A DNA stretch of 64,000 nucleotides, from contig NZ_DF967524.1 in the NCBI RefSeq assembly GCF_000971475.1, forward strand, positions 62,001 to 126,000, given 5' to 3'. Origin of the DNA: Sulfuricella sp. T08. GTDB lineage: Bacteria; Pseudomonadota; Gammaproteobacteria; Burkholderiales; Sulfuricellaceae. Numbering within the stretch: the first letter of the stretch is position 1; the number at the start of each line of letters is the position of its first letter. Made by a program: the position numbers and the translations under genes. This document shows positions 21,192 through 31,900 of this stretch, in pieces. The notes below the pieces were generated by a model, which saw nothing but the letters and a program-made list of their open reading frames with translations, did not search any database and was not told the origin of the DNA.

Positions 21192-23447
21192 TTACTGTTG
21201 CCTGATCCGCACTAGCGCGCCGATATCCAGGATCATCGCCACCTTGCCGTCGCCCATGATGGTCGCGGCGGAAACGCCCGGCACCTTGCGGTAGTTGGTT
21301 TCCAGCGTCTTGATCACCACTTGGTGCTGACCGACCAGCTCGTCCACGAACAAGGCGGCTTTTTTCCCTTCGGCTTCGAGCAGCACCACGATTCCCTGCT
21401 GCGGTTCGGCAATGCGGGGCGTGATGCCGAACACTTCATGCAGGGCGATCAGCGGCAAGTATTCGCCGCGCACATGGACCACGCGGCCCTTGCCGGCGAT
21501 GGTTTTGACCTCTTCCAGCGTGGGTTGCAGAGATTCGGTGATGAACGTCAGCGGGATGATGAATATCTGTCCTCCAACCGCAATCGACATGCCGTCCAGG
21601 ATGGCCAGGGTCAGAGGCAGGCGTACAGTAACCCGGCTGCCCCATCCGGCGGAGGATTCGATTTCAACCTGACCGCCCATGGCGAGGATGTTTCTTTTCA
21701 CCACGTCCATGCCGACGCCGCGACCGGATACATCGGTGACCACGTCGGCGGTGGAAAAGCCGGGGGCGAAAATCAGCTGCCAGACTTCGCTGTCGGGCAT
21801 GGAATCGCTGACCGGAATATTTTTTTCGCGGGCTTTAGCCAGGATTCTTTCACGGTTCAGCCCGGCACCGTCGTCGTTGACCGAGATCACGACGTTCCCG
21901 CCCTGGTGGGCGGCTTGCAGGGTGATGGTTCCCTGTGCCGGCTTGCCGGCGGCGATGCGTTGTTCCGGCAGTTCGATGCCGTGATCCAGGCTGTTGCGCA
22001 CCAGGTGGGTGAGCGGGTCGGTGATTTTCTCGATCAGGCCCTTGTCCAGTTCGGTACCTTCGCCGATAGTGACCAGCTCAACTTTCTTTTTCAGCTTGGA
22101 TGCCAGATCTCGTACCACGCGCGGGAATCGGCTGAAAGCGAAACTGATCGGCATCATCCGGATCGACATCACCGATTCCTGCAGGTCGCGGGTGTTGCGT
22201 TCCAGTTGGGAAAGACCGTTCTGCATTTTTTCATAGATCGCCGTATCCATCTCGGAAGCGGTCTGGGCCAGCATGGCTTGGGTGATCACCAGTTCGCCGA
22301 CCAGATTGATCAACTGATCCACCTTGTCGATGCCGACCCGGATCGAGGCGGATTCGGCTGGTGCGCTGGCCGGCGCCTTGTCCGTTGCGCGGCGGCCCGG
22401 ATTTGTGGGTTGACTGGCAGGCTCGTCAGGGTTGGTCGGCGGTGGAGCGGCGATTTTGGGCTGGTCTTCAGCAACGGGGCTGTCTGCTGAAGCGTTGATT
22501 TTTTTGAAGAAACCGTAGCCTCGTTTCTCATCTGCCTGTTGAACCGCCAGCGCCTCCGAGACATCTACGAAGAAACCGAAGCCCTCATCGTCCGAGTCAG
22601 GCGCTGCCGCTTCGTCAGTGAAAAAACCGTAGCCGGGGTCTGTTTCAGCGGGCGTTTCGGTGTCGGTAAAGAAGCCGTAACCCGTATCGTCTTCGTTCGC
22701 TTCTGTCGGCGGCTGGGCAGCTTCGGATTCGATTTTGACCTGCTCAGGTTGCGCGAAGAAGGCGAAGATGTCGTTGATGGTGGCTTCGTCCGACGATGTT
22801 TGCAAGCTCATAGCCCAGGAGCGGGGGGTGGCCTTTTTGCCCTTGCCCTTGGCCGCCTGTTCGGTGACTTCGAATTTACCCAGGGCAGCCAAGTCGGCAA
22901 ACAAGGGTTCCAGATCCTTGATCTGATCCAGAGTTTGTTGGTCAGGGGAAAACTCAATGCGGTAAAGGCGCAGATCAGAACCAGCGTCCTTCACGTTCGC
23001 TCCCTCTCCCCTTATGGGAGAGGGTTGGGGAGAGGGGTGGCCCCCTTGCGTGAGAGGGCTGTCGCTCGCCAGGTTATTGAGCTTCACGCAGATTTCGTCG
23101 GCAGCCTGGGTATCGACCTCCTCGGCACCCTGATGGCCGGCTAGTTGCCCGCGCAATACGTCGCCAGCTTCGAGAAACGCATCCACCATTTCGCTGCGCA
23201 GCGCCAGTTCGTTCTTGCGCAGCCTGTCCAGCAGGGTTTCTAGGATGTGCGTCACCCCGGTCATGTCGGTAAAGCCGAAGGTGCCGCTGCCGCCCTTGAT
23301 GGAATGAGCGGCGCGGAAAATGGCGTTGAGATCGTCGGGGTTGGGTGAATCGACGTCGAGGCAGAGCAGAAGACGCTCCATCTCGTCCAGGTGTTCGGCA
23401 GCTTCGTCGAAAAACACCTGGTAAAACTGACTCATATCGATGGTCAT
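21192..23447 (-). CDS. cheA: Chemotaxis histidine kinase CheA with repeat-bearing linker
   Basis: 751 residues. P1/Hpt (1-115, phospho-His48 in AAHSIKGGSG). A long linker (about 116-370) replaces an obvious P2. It holds an in-frame palindromic repeat (GGHPSPQPSPIRGEGAN, about 137-153) and four GYGFF-type motifs spaced 17-25 residues apart. Then P3 dimerisation (VDQLINLVGELVITQ), P4 ATPase (N-box VRNSLDHGIE, DDGAGL, GRGVGMDVVK) and P5 CheW-like domain to the end (VPGVSAATIMGDGKVAMILD). It phosphorylates CheY and CheB. First gene after cheY in the operon. Confidence 0.96.
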   Translation of the reverse strand: MTIDMSQFYQVFFDEAAEHLDEMERLLLCLDVDSPNPDDLNAIFRAAHSIKGGSGTFGFTDMTGVTHILETLLDRLRKNELALRSEMVDAFLEAGDVLRGQLAGHQGAEEVDTQAADEICVKLNNLASDSPLTQGGHPSPQPSPIRGEGANVKDAGSDLRLYRIEFSPDQQTLDQIKDLEPLFADLAALGKFEVTEQAAKGKGKKATPRSWAMSLQTSSDEATINDIFAFFAQPEQVKIESEAAQPPTEANEDDTGYGFFTDTETPAETDPGYGFFTDEAAAPDSDDEGFGFFVDVSEALAVQQADEKRGYGFFKKINASADSPVAEDQPKIAAPPPTNPDEPASQPTNPGRRATDKAPASAPAESASIRVGIDKVDQLINLVGELVITQAMLAQTASEMDTAIYEKMQNGLSQLERNTRDLQESVMSIRMMPISFAFSRFPRVVRDLASKLKKKVELVTIGEGTELDKGLIEKITDPLTHLVRNSLDHGIELPEQRIAAGKPAQGTITLQAAHQGGNVVISVNDDGAGLNRERILAKAREKNIPVSDSMPDSEVWQLIFAPGFSTADVVTDVSGRGVGMDVVKRNILAMGGQVEIESSAGWGSRVTVRLPLTLAILDGMSIAVGGQIFIIPLTFITESLQPTLEEVKTIAGKGRVVHVRGEYLPLIALHEVFGITPRIAEPQQGIVVLLEAEGKKAALFVDELVGQHQVVIKTLETNYRKVPGVSAATIMGDGKVAMILDIGALVRIRQQ
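23002..23040. repeat. REP-like palindromic repeat inserted in frame within cheA
   Basis: CCCTCTCCC and GGGAGAGGG flank CTTAT and are followed by TTGGGGAGAGGGGTGG. On the cheA strand it is translated as SPQPSPIRGEG. Palindromes of this kind normally sit between genes in many proteobacteria. Here the reading frame is kept, and the element falls in the P1-P3 linker where it is tolerated. Confidence 0.8.
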
Positions 23448-23471
23448 GAGGTGCTTTCTGCGAACGTGAGG

Positions 23472-23837
23472 TTAACCAATAACTTTTTTAACGACTTCCA
23501 GAAGTTTTTGTGGGTCGAACGGTTTGACCAGCCAGCCTGTGGCACCCGCTGCCTTGCCCTGGGCTTTCATCGCCTCTCCGGATTCGGTGGTGAGCATCAG
23601 GATGGGAACGGATTTGTAGGTAGGTGTGGCGCGCAGCGTTTTGATCAGGGTCAGGCCGTCCATGTTGGGCATGTTCTGGTCGGTGAGGATCAGATTGAAC
23701 GACTTGCTTTTGGCTTTGTTCACGCCGTCCTGTCCGTCCACTGCTTCTGTAACTTCATAGCCTGCGCCCTTGAGCGTGAAAGCAACCATCTGACGGATGG
23801 AAGCGGAATCGTCTACTGCCAGGATCATTTTTGCCAT
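23472..23837 (-). CDS. cheY: Chemotaxis response regulator CheY
   Basis: Single-domain receiver of 121 residues that carries the signal from CheA to the flagellar switch. Acid pocket D9/D10 (AVDDSASIR), phospho-Asp53 (LTDQNMPNMDG), conserved Thr in MLTTES and Lys in LVKPFD. AGGGG lies before the start. It appears to be the first gene of the long chemotaxis operon. No cheZ, cheX or cheC phosphatase gene is present in this window. Confidence 0.96.
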   Translation of the reverse strand: MAKMILAVDDSASIRQMVAFTLKGAGYEVTEAVDGQDGVNKAKSKSFNLILTDQNMPNMDGLTLIKTLRATPTYKSVPILMLTTESGEAMKAQGKAAGATGWLVKPFDPQKLLEVVKKVIG

Positions 23838-23938
23838 CGTTTTGTAACCCCTAAATTATTATTTATTGCTAAGGATAATCTTTATTCTCGGCCATGCAAA
23901 GGAAAATAAAACTTGAAAAACAATAGGATGCGAACGTC

Positions 23939-25204
23939 TTAAAACAGTTCGATGTCCCCGGATTCCATCTGGTTCTGTGAAACGGGGTTGTGCCTGGATT
24001 GCTTGATCAGATCTGAAGCCTGGTCGATGGCTTGATGAAAGCGCTGCAGCCGGAGTATGCATTCGCTGCGATTGTCTTCGCCGTCCATGGCGTCGTTGAT
24101 GGGGATACCCGCAATGCTATGGATAATCGCACCCATGTTAGCAATGCGCGTGTTGATATGGTTCAGCAGTTGGGATGCCAGATCCTGGAATTGCAGCGAG
24201 GTGACTGCCATGCGCACATTGCCTTCTACTTCGCCGGCGATATCGGACAGGTCGGTAACGGTGCTTCCCATGCGGTCGTTGACTTTCTTGATTTCGGCCA
24301 TGGTTCCCTGGACCTTGGTTTTCGACTGCAGGGCAAAATTCATGTCGCGCGAGGCCATTGCGTTGATGGCGGCTTCTGCGGTGCGGACTGAACGATAAAC
24401 CGAGTCCATGTGCGCCCTGATTTCATGGCTGAACTGATTCGACCGGTTGGAAAGGCTGCGCACCTCGTCCGCCACTACGGCGAATCCTCGTCCCGCTTCG
24501 CCTGCGCGGGCGGCTTCGATGGCCGCATTGAGTGCGAGGAGGTTGGTCTGCTTGGAGATGGACTCGATTTCGCCGAGCACGCTGACGATCTTGTCCACAT
24601 CTGCGGTAATGTCGTCCATCATTTCCACCAGCCCCATGCCGGCCTTGCTGGTTTCGATGGTGGAGTCGACGAACAGGGTCAGAGTGTCGGACGTTTCCTG
24701 CACGAAGCTCTCGAAATTGACGCCCTGAGCGCCATTCTGGCCCTGTTGGAGCGAGGTCATCTCCAGCGCCAGGTCCTGCTGTTTGCGCGTGCTGGCTTCC
24801 ATGCCGGTGAAGCTGTTCAGCAGTTTCTCGGCGGCGTCCCGAAGCAGATCCTGCATTTGCTGGACTTCGGTTCTGGTGATTTCCATCTGCTCGTTGAACT
24901 CCGCGGAAAGCTGAACGAACAGCTCATGGGTGCGGCGGCTGAGCTCGTGGATTTCGCCATCGGCGATTTTCCATTCCTCTGCCGCCTTGGCCTCGAAGCG
25001 GCGCAGCGTCAGCAGGAACACCATCATCCAGCCGAAGTAAACGGCGCCGAAGAGGACAAAGTGGATGGTCAGGACCAAGGAGGTTATCTGGGGAAGCGCG
25101 CCGAAAGCCCATTCGAGGAGAACGCCAAGGAGCCCGATTACGATGCCGATCGATATGGCTTTAGCGAAGTAGCGCGTGGAGTTAGAGGTAAATTGTTTTG
25201 CCAT
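23939..25204 (-). CDS. Short chemoreceptor-like protein with two N-terminal membrane segments
   Basis: About 421 residues. Two hydrophobic helices (about 15-35 and 45-68) are separated by only a short loop, so there is no periplasmic sensor domain. A long coiled coil and an MCP signalling tip follow ([35 protein letters not shown]). There is no WxxF tail; the protein ends GDIELF, like CheD. The start is uncertain: this ATG (MAKQF) puts the membrane helix near the N-terminus but lacks a clear ribosome site. An ATG 13 codons upstream (25243) has GAGGG at long spacing. It lies upstream of cheY and is divergent from the hybrid kinase. Confidence 0.85.
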   Translation of the reverse strand: MAKQFTSNSTRYFAKAISIGIVIGLLGVLLEWAFGALPQITSLVLTIHFVLFGAVYFGWMMVFLLTLRRFEAKAAEEWKIADGEIHELSRRTHELFVQLSAEFNEQMEITRTEVQQMQDLLRDAAEKLLNSFTGMEASTRKQQDLALEMTSLQQGQNGAQGVNFESFVQETSDTLTLFVDSTIETSKAGMGLVEMMDDITADVDKIVSVLGEIESISKQTNLLALNAAIEAARAGEAGRGFAVVADEVRSLSNRSNQFSHEIRAHMDSVYRSVRTAEAAINAMASRDMNFALQSKTKVQGTMAEIKKVNDRMGSTVTDLSDIAGEVEGNVRMAVTSLQFQDLASQLLNHINTRIANMGAIIHSIAGIPINDAMDGEDNRSECILRLQRFHQAIDQASDLIKQSRHNPVSQNQMESGDIELF

Positions 25205-25297
25205 GTGTTTTATTATTGTGTTGATTTTTTGCGGACGGCGCATTCTACGCAGTTACCCTCATCATAAAAACCATTTTGTCATTGTTGTCATATTGGT

Positions 25298-25313
25298 ATC
25301 ATGATTGCATGAT
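25298..25313. promoter_or_regulatory. Palindrome ATCATG-ATTG-CATGAT between divergent genes
   Basis: A perfect 6-bp inverted repeat with a 4-base spacer in the roughly 100-base gap between the short receptor and the hybrid kinase. TTGTCA sequences lie just upstream. Operator function is a guess. Confidence 0.3.
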
Positions 25314-25338
25314 GGTGGCCTATTAATCAAGAGGAACT

Positions 25339-28300
25339 ATGTCGGACAAGAATCTCCTGTTTTGGCGGTCGAAATATTCGGTGAAAGCCGTTGCTGCCTT
25401 CCTGGTTTTGGCTGCAGCGGGTACGCTCGGCAATCACTTTTCGCTATGGCTGTTCCCCGGCGTTGAAATCCTGTTCGGCAGCATCGCCGTGCTGGTCGCT
25501 GCCCGCACACTCGGCTTGTTCTGGGCCTTGGTCGTCGGCGCCGTTTCCATCATCCCCCTGGTCGCCGTCTGGCATCACCCGTTCGGTCCTCTTCTATATG
25601 GTGGCGAGGCAGTGGTTCTGAGCCTCGCCTGCCATTACAGCCGGCGCAATATCGTTGCTATGGACGCTGTTTACTGGTTGCTGATCGGCATGCCCGCAAC
25701 CTGGCTGCTGAATTATTGGCTCGGAACTGGCGACAGTAGCTTGGCTACCTATTATGCCCTGCGCAATGGGGTCAATGGCATCGGCAATGCTCTGGCCGCT
25801 CATCTGATCATACAGTTGCCGACACTGCTGGGCGGGTCTTCGCCTGGCGGACATAAAATTTCTCTGCGTCAGGCCATCTTCAGTTTGCTGCTCGCATCGG
25901 CGCTGGGGCCGCTCCTGATGCTGAGCGCGTCCAACATCCGCAACCAGCAAGGAATAATAGAGGCCAATATTGACCGTGACCTGAGGTTTATTTCCGAAGA
26001 GCTGGTGCGCGAGTTGCGTGGACATTCCGATCCGGCGGAAATAACCGAGGAGTTGAAAGCGCATGATCGTCATGGAGAAGCGCCGATAACGGTTCTTGAC
26101 CGGGCCGGGCGGGTTGTTGCCGCATCGCGCGGCGATCTCGTTCCCGGCCATATTCATGCGCACGAAGGCAACATCAGGCTAGCCCCAGGATCAATTTTGG
26201 ATGGCACAAGCCGGGCGCCACGCATTATTACCTCCGACGTGATTTATCGCGCGGGTAATTATTTTGAAAGGGTGACGGCACTGCCGGAAAATGGCGGCCT
26301 GACCCTGCTGGTGGAAATTCCCGCCGAGGCCTATCAGCAAAAGATGCGGCAGATTATTTTCAGCAGTATACGGTTGGTACTGGGCTTCTCGGTGCTGATT
26401 ATTGTGCTGGGCAGGCTGGTCAGCTACAAACTCACCGACCCGCTGGCCAGGCTGGCGCAAGCTTCGACCAATCTGAGATGGAAAGTGCTCGAAGGAGAGA
26501 GTGCCCATCTTCCGGCCAGCCCGATTCTCGAGATCAATACGCTGGTTGCCAATTTTGGCGACATGGCGATCGGCCTGGGGAAAAATTTTCGTGAGCTTAC
26601 TCACTCTCATGAGGCGCTTGAACAGGGCGTCAAAGAGCGTACCCATGAGCTGCATGAGACCAATCGGCAGCTTGAAGTGGAAATCGCCGAGCGCAAACAG
26701 TTCGAGGAGAAGCTGGCGGAACGCGCGCTCATGCTCGAAAAAACCCTGGAGGAGCTGGAATCCCAGAAATTCGCCCTGGATCAGCATTCGATCGTGGCGA
26801 TTACTGACCCCGCCGGCAAGATTGTTTACGCCAACGACAGGTTTTGCGAGATCAGCCAGTATTCCCGCGAGGAGCTGCTCGGGCAGAATCATCGCAAACT
26901 CAATTCAGGCCACCATCCCCATGGGTTTTTTACACAAATGTGGACGACCATCGCGCGCGGCGAGGTGTGGCGGGGCGAGATCCGCAACCGCAAAAAGGAT
27001 GGCAGTTTCTATTGGGTGGAGACCACCATCGTCCCCTTTCTGGACCACTCGGGAAAGCCCTACCAGTATGTGGCGATCCGCACCGACATCACGGCGAGAA
27101 AGCAGGCCGAAGAGTCGCTGGTCAGGCTTAACCGTACGCTGCAAACACTGAATGCCTGTGATGATGCGCTGGTGCGTATCCGCGACGAAGACGATCTGCT
27201 CCAAGAGATTTGCCGGATTTGCGTGGAAACCGGCGGCTATCGCATGGCTTGGGTGGGGTTTGCCCAGCAGGATACAGGGAAGACGGTGCGGCCGGCCGCG
27301 ATGGCGGGGGCCGAGCACGGTTATCTGGACAAGGCGGCGATCAGCTGGGACGCCGCTGCCGAGCTCGGCAGCGGGCCGGTCAGGATGGCCATTAAAGCCA
27401 GTCGGTATTGCCTGGTCCAGGACGTTTCCAGCGATCCCGCCATGCTGCCCTGGCGTGACGAAGCGCTGGCGCGCGGCTACGCGGCGCTCATTGCGTTGCC
27501 GCTGTTTCTCGGCGATGACCAGATCGGCGTGCTGACGGTTTATTCCGCAGCTGCCGGCGGGTTCGGGAAGGACGAGGTCGATCTGCTGCGGGAGTTGGCG
27601 GCGAACCTCGCCTATGGCATCAAATCTCTGCGGATGGCCGCCGAAAACCAGCGTGCCGGGCAGGAGCTGCTGCGCGCCAAGGAAGAAGCGGAACAGGCCA
27701 ACCGCGCCAAGTCAGAATTTCTTTCGCGCATGAGCCACGAACTGCGCACCCCGCTCAATGCCATCCTCGGCTTTGCGCAACTGATGGAGCATGACCCGGA
27801 TGAGCCGTTATCACCTTCCCAGAGCGAAAGCGTCAAGCATATTATCCAGGCCGGCTGGCATCAGCTTGCGCTGGTCAACGAAGTGCTCGATCTTGCCAGG
27901 ATCGAGGCCGGCAGGATGCAGATGCATCTGGAGAGCGTGATGCTGGCGCAGGTGGTGCAGGAATGCGTCGATCTGGTTTCGCCCCTGTCGAGCGAGCGCC
28001 GGCTAAAAATCGAAGACCATGTGTCGGCTTGCGGTGAGTGTTTTGTCTGGGCCGACCTCACCCGCTTCAAGCAGGTGATGATCAATCTGTTTTCCAACGC
28101 AATCAAATACAACCGTGAGGGGGGTACGATCACCCTGGCATGCCAGCGTTCCGCTCCTGGCCGGCAGAGGGTGAGCGTGACCGATACTGGCCCCGGCATT
28201 CCGGCCGACAGGCTGGATGAATTGTTCGTACCATTTAACCGGCTGGACGCGGACAAATCCCAGATCCAGGGCACCGGTGTCGGGCTGGCTGTGGCCAAGC

Positions 28301-28803
28301 GTCTGGTGGAGCTGATGGGCGGCGAAATCGGGGTTGATAGCAGGGTGGGTGAAGGAACGACTTTCTGGATCGAATTGCCTGAGCACGGCAGCGACGAGGC
28401 GGCTGCCGGAACTGCGCACATTGCCACAGCTGCAGGCCATGTGCTGTTGTATATCGAGGACAATTCGGCGAATCAGGCGCTGGTGAGCAGTGTGCTGAAA
28501 AGCCGACGCCCGGACCTGCTCCTGCTTTCGGCATTGACTGCGGAACAGGGTATGGAACTCCTGCGCACCACCCGGCCGGACCTCATCCTGATGGATATGG
28601 ATCTGCCCGGCATGAGTGGCATGGAAGCCCTGGGCCTGTTGCGCGAGGATGACCAGCTCTGTTCCATACCGGTGATTGCAGTGAGTGCAGACGTCATTCC
28701 CGGAAATATCGAACTGGCGCTGGAGGCCGGTTTTTCGAATTTTGTCACCAAACCGATCGCGATCGACAGGCTGCTTGCCGCGATAGACGGCGTCCTGGGC
28801 TAG
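25339..28803 (+). CDS. Membrane hybrid histidine kinase (TM-HAMP-PAS-GAF-HisKA-HATPase-REC)
   Basis: 1154 residues. A polytopic N-terminus (several hydrophobic helices within residues 15-205) precedes an extracytoplasmic segment, a further TM (about 335-355) and HAMP. A coiled coil then leads to PAS (about 470-590, with the PAC end [13 protein letters not shown]), GAF (about 605-755), HisKA ([19 protein letters not shown], phospho-His), HATPase ([33 protein letters not shown]) and a C-terminal REC ([15 protein letters not shown]). AGAGGA precedes the start. It probably relays phosphate onward, but no Hpt gene is seen beside it. The signal is unknown. Confidence 0.93.
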   Translation: MSDKNLLFWRSKYSVKAVAAFLVLAAAGTLGNHFSLWLFPGVEILFGSIAVLVAARTLGLFWALVVGAVSIIPLVAVWHHPFGPLLYGGEAVVLSLACHYSRRNIVAMDAVYWLLIGMPATWLLNYWLGTGDSSLATYYALRNGVNGIGNALAAHLIIQLPTLLGGSSPGGHKISLRQAIFSLLLASALGPLLMLSASNIRNQQGIIEANIDRDLRFISEELVRELRGHSDPAEITEELKAHDRHGEAPITVLDRAGRVVAASRGDLVPGHIHAHEGNIRLAPGSILDGTSRAPRIITSDVIYRAGNYFERVTALPENGGLTLLVEIPAEAYQQKMRQIIFSSIRLVLGFSVLIIVLGRLVSYKLTDPLARLAQASTNLRWKVLEGESAHLPASPILEINTLVANFGDMAIGLGKNFRELTHSHEALEQGVKERTHELHETNRQLEVEIAERKQFEEKLAERALMLEKTLEELESQKFALDQHSIVAITDPAGKIVYANDRFCEISQYSREELLGQNHRKLNSGHHPHGFFTQMWTTIARGEVWRGEIRNRKKDGSFYWVETTIVPFLDHSGKPYQYVAIRTDITARKQAEESLVRLNRTLQTLNACDDALVRIRDEDDLLQEICRICVETGGYRMAWVGFAQQDTGKTVRPAAMAGAEHGYLDKAAISWDAAAELGSGPVRMAIKASRYCLVQDVSSDPAMLPWRDEALARGYAALIALPLFLGDDQIGVLTVYSAAAGGFGKDEVDLLRELAANLAYGIKSLRMAAENQRAGQELLRAKEEAEQANRAKSEFLSRMSHELRTPLNAILGFAQLMEHDPDEPLSPSQSESVKHIIQAGWHQLALVNEVLDLARIEAGRMQMHLESVMLAQVVQECVDLVSPLSSERRLKIEDHVSACGECFVWADLTRFKQVMINLFSNAIKYNREGGTITLACQRSAPGRQRVSVTDTGPGIPADRLDELFVPFNRLDADKSQIQGTGVGLAVAKRLVELMGGEIGVDSRVGEGTTFWIELPEHGSDEAAAGTAHIATAAGHVLLYIEDNSANQALVSSVLKSRRPDLLLLSALTAEQGMELLRTTRPDLILMDMDLPGMSGMEALGLLREDDQLCSIPVIAVSADVIPGNIELALEAGFSNFVTKPIAIDRLLAAIDGVLG

Positions 28804-28903
28804 ACCGCCGAGCTTATGTCATGACGATTTTGTCTTGTGCGCAGAGGTGAGCTTCTTCATAATCGCAACGAAGTTGAAAATAAAGATTTTCTTTAGGAAT
28901 TAA

Positions 28904-31900
28904 ATGGTATACGAACCCAGTCCGCAACCCGTCAGCTCGGCCGAACCAACCAGGGATTCCTTTCGTAATCGGCTGTTGCGCCCTTCTTTGGGCAAAAAAA
29001 TCGGCATAGCCTTCCTGCTATTTCTTGGGCTGACGGCGGGGAACCTGATCGTTGCCGAGCGGCTGTATGACGGTATTGCCAATACTGCGACCATCATTAA
29101 CGAAAGCGGCCGCCTGCGTTACCTCAGCCAGGAGATCGCTTTCCGTTCGGCCATCCTGGCCTATGAAAAACGCCAGGATAGTAAGGAGCTTGGCCAGCTG
29201 CTTGCCGCATTCGAAGATAAGCTGGGCAAGATCGAGGTTAGTGTGCGCCAGTTGCCGCCAAGTATAGAGAGCGAGACGGCTGATCTTTCCAATCGCTTGC
29301 GGGGGTTGCGCGGTGCCTGGCGTGGCTACCGTTCCGTGGTGGACATGATCCGCAATTCACCTGCCGAGATCGATGCTGTGGTTGCCGTCAAACGGCTTGA
29401 CCTGCTTGCAGGCCCCATGCTGGGTATCGCCGATGGCATTGTCAACGAATTGACCCGTGCCTCGGAGAAGGCGCACGACAAGGTGGACTTCATCCTGCAT
29501 GCCATGCTGGTCGCGGAAGCCGTGCTCATTTTGGCAATTTTCCTCTACCTGCGCTGGAAAGTGATCCTGCCGGTGCGGGAAATTTCACGCCTGGCCAGCC
29601 AGTTTGCCGCGGGCGACCGCTCGGCACGGATCAACTTCAAGTCGCGCGACGAGATCGGGGACTTGGCGCAGAACTTCAACCAGACTACGGAAACGGTCGG
29701 CAAGCTGATTGTCGGGCTGGATGTTGGCTTGAAGGTCAATACCGCACTGCACCGGGCTGCCCAGATCCTGCAGGATGAGCGCAGACCGGTGGGCGAGGTG
29801 ATGCGGGAACTGGTTCTGATGCTGCCCTCCGCGTTCCGCAATCCGGAAAAGGTGGTGGCCCGGATCGTTTACGAGGGCGAGACGTTGGTTACGCCGGGAT
29901 TCCTGGAATCCCGGCTGCGCCTGGGTGCCGATTTCGCCCGAGGCGGCAGCAGTCAGGATGCCGTAGAGGTGTTCCGCCTTGATGAGTTCTCTGCTGAAGA
30001 AGCGCCGTTTCTTGAGGAAGAGCAGGCGCTGATCAAATCGCTGGCAGAAATGCTGCGCTCCTACCTGGGGCGCAGCCGTGCTCAGTTGTCTCGCGGACGG
30101 CTGGTGGCCATCATCGAGGCCACGCCGGATTTTGTTTCTACCTCCACGCCGGACGGCAAGTTGCTGTATATCAACCATGCCGGGCGGGAGATGCTCGGGC
30201 TGGGCGAGGAGGATGTCACCCGCTACGATATTGGCCATTGCTATCCGGAGTGGGCGGGCACGGTGATCATGAATGCGGGCCTGCCAGCCGCGGTGCGCGA
30301 CGGCATCTGGATGGGAGAAACCGCGTTGCTGCGCCGCGATGGCCGGGAGATCCCCACTTCTCAGGTGATCATTGCGCATAAGGCAGAGGACGGGAGGCTT
30401 AACTATTTTTCCACTATTGCTCGCGACATTTCCGATCGGATAGAGCTCGAGTCGCGGCTGACCGAGTCGCGCGATTTTTACCTCAGTCTGTTTCAGCGCT
30501 TTCCACATATGATCTGGCGCTCGGGAACCGATGGGAAGTGTGATTACTTCAACAAGACCTGGCTCGATTTTACCGGCCGCAAGCTGGAGCAGGAATTGGG
30601 TGATGGCTGGGCAGAGGGTGTGCACCCTGACGATCTGGACGGCTGCCTCAAAGTTTATCTCGAAGCGTTCGGTGAGCGCGAGCCATTCGAGATCGAGTAC
30701 CGGTTGCGCCGCAATGACGGCGAATATCGCTGGATCATCGGCAACGGTGTGCCCTTTGAGGATCTGAACGGCGATTTCGCCGGCTATGTTGGGGCATCCT
30801 ACGACATCACCCAGCGCAAACTGGCGGAAGAAAAGGCGCTCAAGCTTTCCCTGGTGGTGGAGGAAACTGGCAACTCGGTGATCATCACCGACCGCAATGG
30901 CATTATCGAGTACGTCAATCCCGAGTTCAGCAAAGTGACCGGTTACGTCTTCGAGGAAGCGGTGGGACAGAAGCCGGGCATGATCAAGTCCGGCCTGACC
31001 ACACCGGAATATTACCGGGATATGTGGGCAACCATGATCTCCGGCGGGATATGGCGCGGCGAGCTGCTCAACCGGAAAAAGAGCGGCGAACTGTTCTGGG
31101 AATACGAAGTGATTTCGGCATTGAAAAATGCGGCGGGGGTGATCACCCATTTCATCGCCGTGAAGGAGGATGTTACCGAACGCAAGCACCAGGAGGAAAA
31201 ACTGCGCCTGTGGGAGCGCGCCATCGAATCCAGCGTCAACGCCATTCTGATCACCGATGCCACTCGGCCGGGCAATCCGCTGATCTATACCAACCCGGCG
31301 TTCGAGCGTATCACCGGCTATAGTCAGGAGGAGGCGCTGGGGCGCAACTGCAATTTTCTGCAGAACGAAGACCATGACCAGCCTGGTATCGAAGAGTTGC
31401 GCCAGGCGATTCGAGAGCAGCATGAAGGCCGCGCGGTGTTGCGTAATTACCGCAAGGACGGCAGCATGTTCTGGAACGATCTGCTGATCGCGCCGGTGCG
31501 CGACGAGAAGGGCAAGGTCACGCATTTTGTCGGCGTTCAGAACGATGTGACCGAGCGCATGAGCTATGAGAGCCAGCTCGAGCACCAGGCCAATTACGAT
31601 ACGTTGACGCAACTGCCCAACCGCAATCTGTTCCAGGACCGCCTCGCTCAGGCGCTGACCTATGTTCGCCGCCACGAGTGCGAGCTGGCTGTGCTGTTCC
31701 TCGACCTGGACTATTTCAAGAACATCAACGACAGCCTCGGTCACAATGCCGGAGATGGTCTGCTCAAGCTGGTTGCCGTCCGGCTTGCCGGCTGCGTGCG
31801 TGAAGGCGACACCGTGTCGCGCCAGGGCGGGGACGAGTTCGTGGTGATCCTGTCCGACGTGACGGCGGAAGAGGATATTACAGTGGTGACGCGGAAAATC

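Noticed and set aside
23885-23892. FliA-like -10 box (GCCGAGAA on the minus strand) upstream of cheY
   Set aside because: The nearest AAGTTT-like -35 is about five bases too far away, so a sigma-28 promoter cannot be claimed.
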